Source: Trinickia mobilis (GTDB lineage Bacteria; Pseudomonadota; Gammaproteobacteria; Burkholderiales; Burkholderiaceae). Taken from it: a DNA stretch of 64,000 nt. Both the position numbers and the translations under genes were made by a program. Below are positions 63,754 through 64,000 of the stretch, one piece after another (positions within the stretch are counted from its first letter, which is position 1; each line of letters starts with the position of its first letter). The notes under the pieces were generated by a model. The model was not told the origin of the DNA and made no database searches. It saw only the letters and a program-made list of their open reading frames with translations. The stretch lies in NCBI RefSeq assembly GCF_017315705.1, contig NZ_JAFLRF010000019.1, forward strand, positions 1 through 64,000. Direction: 5' to 3'.

Positions 63754-64000
63754 TCAGTACAGGGGCATGGGGCGCGGGATGCGTCTCCCGTTAGTTGTCT
63801 CCCGCATCTCATATGCAGCACCTTGGGGCTCCTCCGCATAGCTGACGTGTATGGGATGCCCCTTCCCATAGAAGTACAGTCGGTCAAACGGCAAGTTCTC
63901 CATGATCCAGCGACTGACCTCTTCCATGTCTTCATCCGGGACAATGAAATCGCAGGCAGCCCCGCCTCTTTCGCAAAACAGCTTCCCTGTCGAGGTACAT
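63754..64000 (-). CDS. Partial gene, M15 peptidase-like C-terminus, upstream of dndB
   Basis: A minus-strand frame enters at the window edge and stops at TGA 63754-63756; only the last 81 residues are visible. They include ACDFIVPDEDMEEVSRWIME, then LPFDRLYFYGKGHPIHVSYA, and end RRIPRPMPLY. The DF-V-P and H-V-S-Y pieces resemble the zinc-site end of D-Ala-D-Ala carboxypeptidase (M15)-type proteins; this is tentative. It is on the same strand as dndB with a 125-bp gap containing the dndB promoter. Confidence 0.6.
   Translation of the reverse strand, partial: CTSTGKLFCERGGAACDFIVPDEDMEEVSRWIMENLPFDRLYFYGKGHPIHVSYAEEPQGAAYEMRETTNGRRIPRPMPLY

Noticed and set aside
63654-63944. A 96-codon minus-strand frame upstream of dndB
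   Set aside because: Translation is low-complexity and switches frame relative to the better peptidase-like frame that ends at 63754; it would also run through the dndB promoter.

Overview
The window is bacterial chromosome from a betaproteobacterium, most likely Burkholderiaceae (Burkholderia sensu lato: Burkholderia, Paraburkholderia, Caballeronia or Trinickia). Evidence is the GC-rich coding style of most of it, the divergent fliE / fliFGHIJK layout followed by fliS-fliT and a second FliK/FlhB-like pair, the rsmI-yraN-diaA-BON-cytochrome c block, and an H-NS family protein and HiPIP typical of that family.

Layout. (1) 1-10.9 kb: flagellar genes, with fliF-G-H-I-J-K on the minus strand and fliE, a shrunken fliS, fliT, a FliK-like gene and an FlhB C-domain gene on the plus strand. 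(2) 11-15.6 kb: PepSY membrane protein, chemoreceptor, and a hipBA toxin-antitoxin operon preceded by four operator-like sites spaced 50-51 bp apart. (3) 15.9-23.4 kb: a seven-gene operon for a molybdenum hydroxylase of the form II CO-dehydrogenase type (coxS-L-M-D-E-G and xdhC). (4) 23.7-45.9 kb: ordinary chromosomal genes: a sensor-poor two-component system, ferredoxin-NADP reductase, transporters, hydrolases, a Leu/Ile/Val-type binding protein, H-NS, a CDF metal exporter, an Lrp regulator, RlpA, RsmI and DiaA. A strongly structured, apparently non-coding segment lies before rlpA. (5) 45.9-64 kb: a genomic island entered at a tRNA-Ala(CGC) gene by a P4-type integrase. Behind a decayed zone with IS3-family remnants lies a DNA phosphorothioation (PT) locus that continues past the window end.

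The PT locus is the notable part. dndB-C-D-E run leftwards as one translationally coupled operon (63.6 to 58.6 kb). Facing them, tail to tail, is a plus-strand effector module: a PLD/DEAD helicase 'restriction' protein, an easily missed 51-residue protein, a second DndD-like ATPase with a Cys-x-Cys coiled-coil apex, a PT-associated protein-4-like gene, then a DUF262+DUF1524 (SspE/GmrSD-like) protein and a pentapeptide-repeat protein. No dndFGH is visible. The modification genes would put sulfur into the DNA backbone and the plus-strand genes would use that mark to discriminate or attack invading DNA. The combination of a helicase/ATPase effector with an SspE-like effector next to one dndBCDE set is the best candidate here for an undescribed arrangement. 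All functional statements are from reading sequence and family knowledge; no database search was run.
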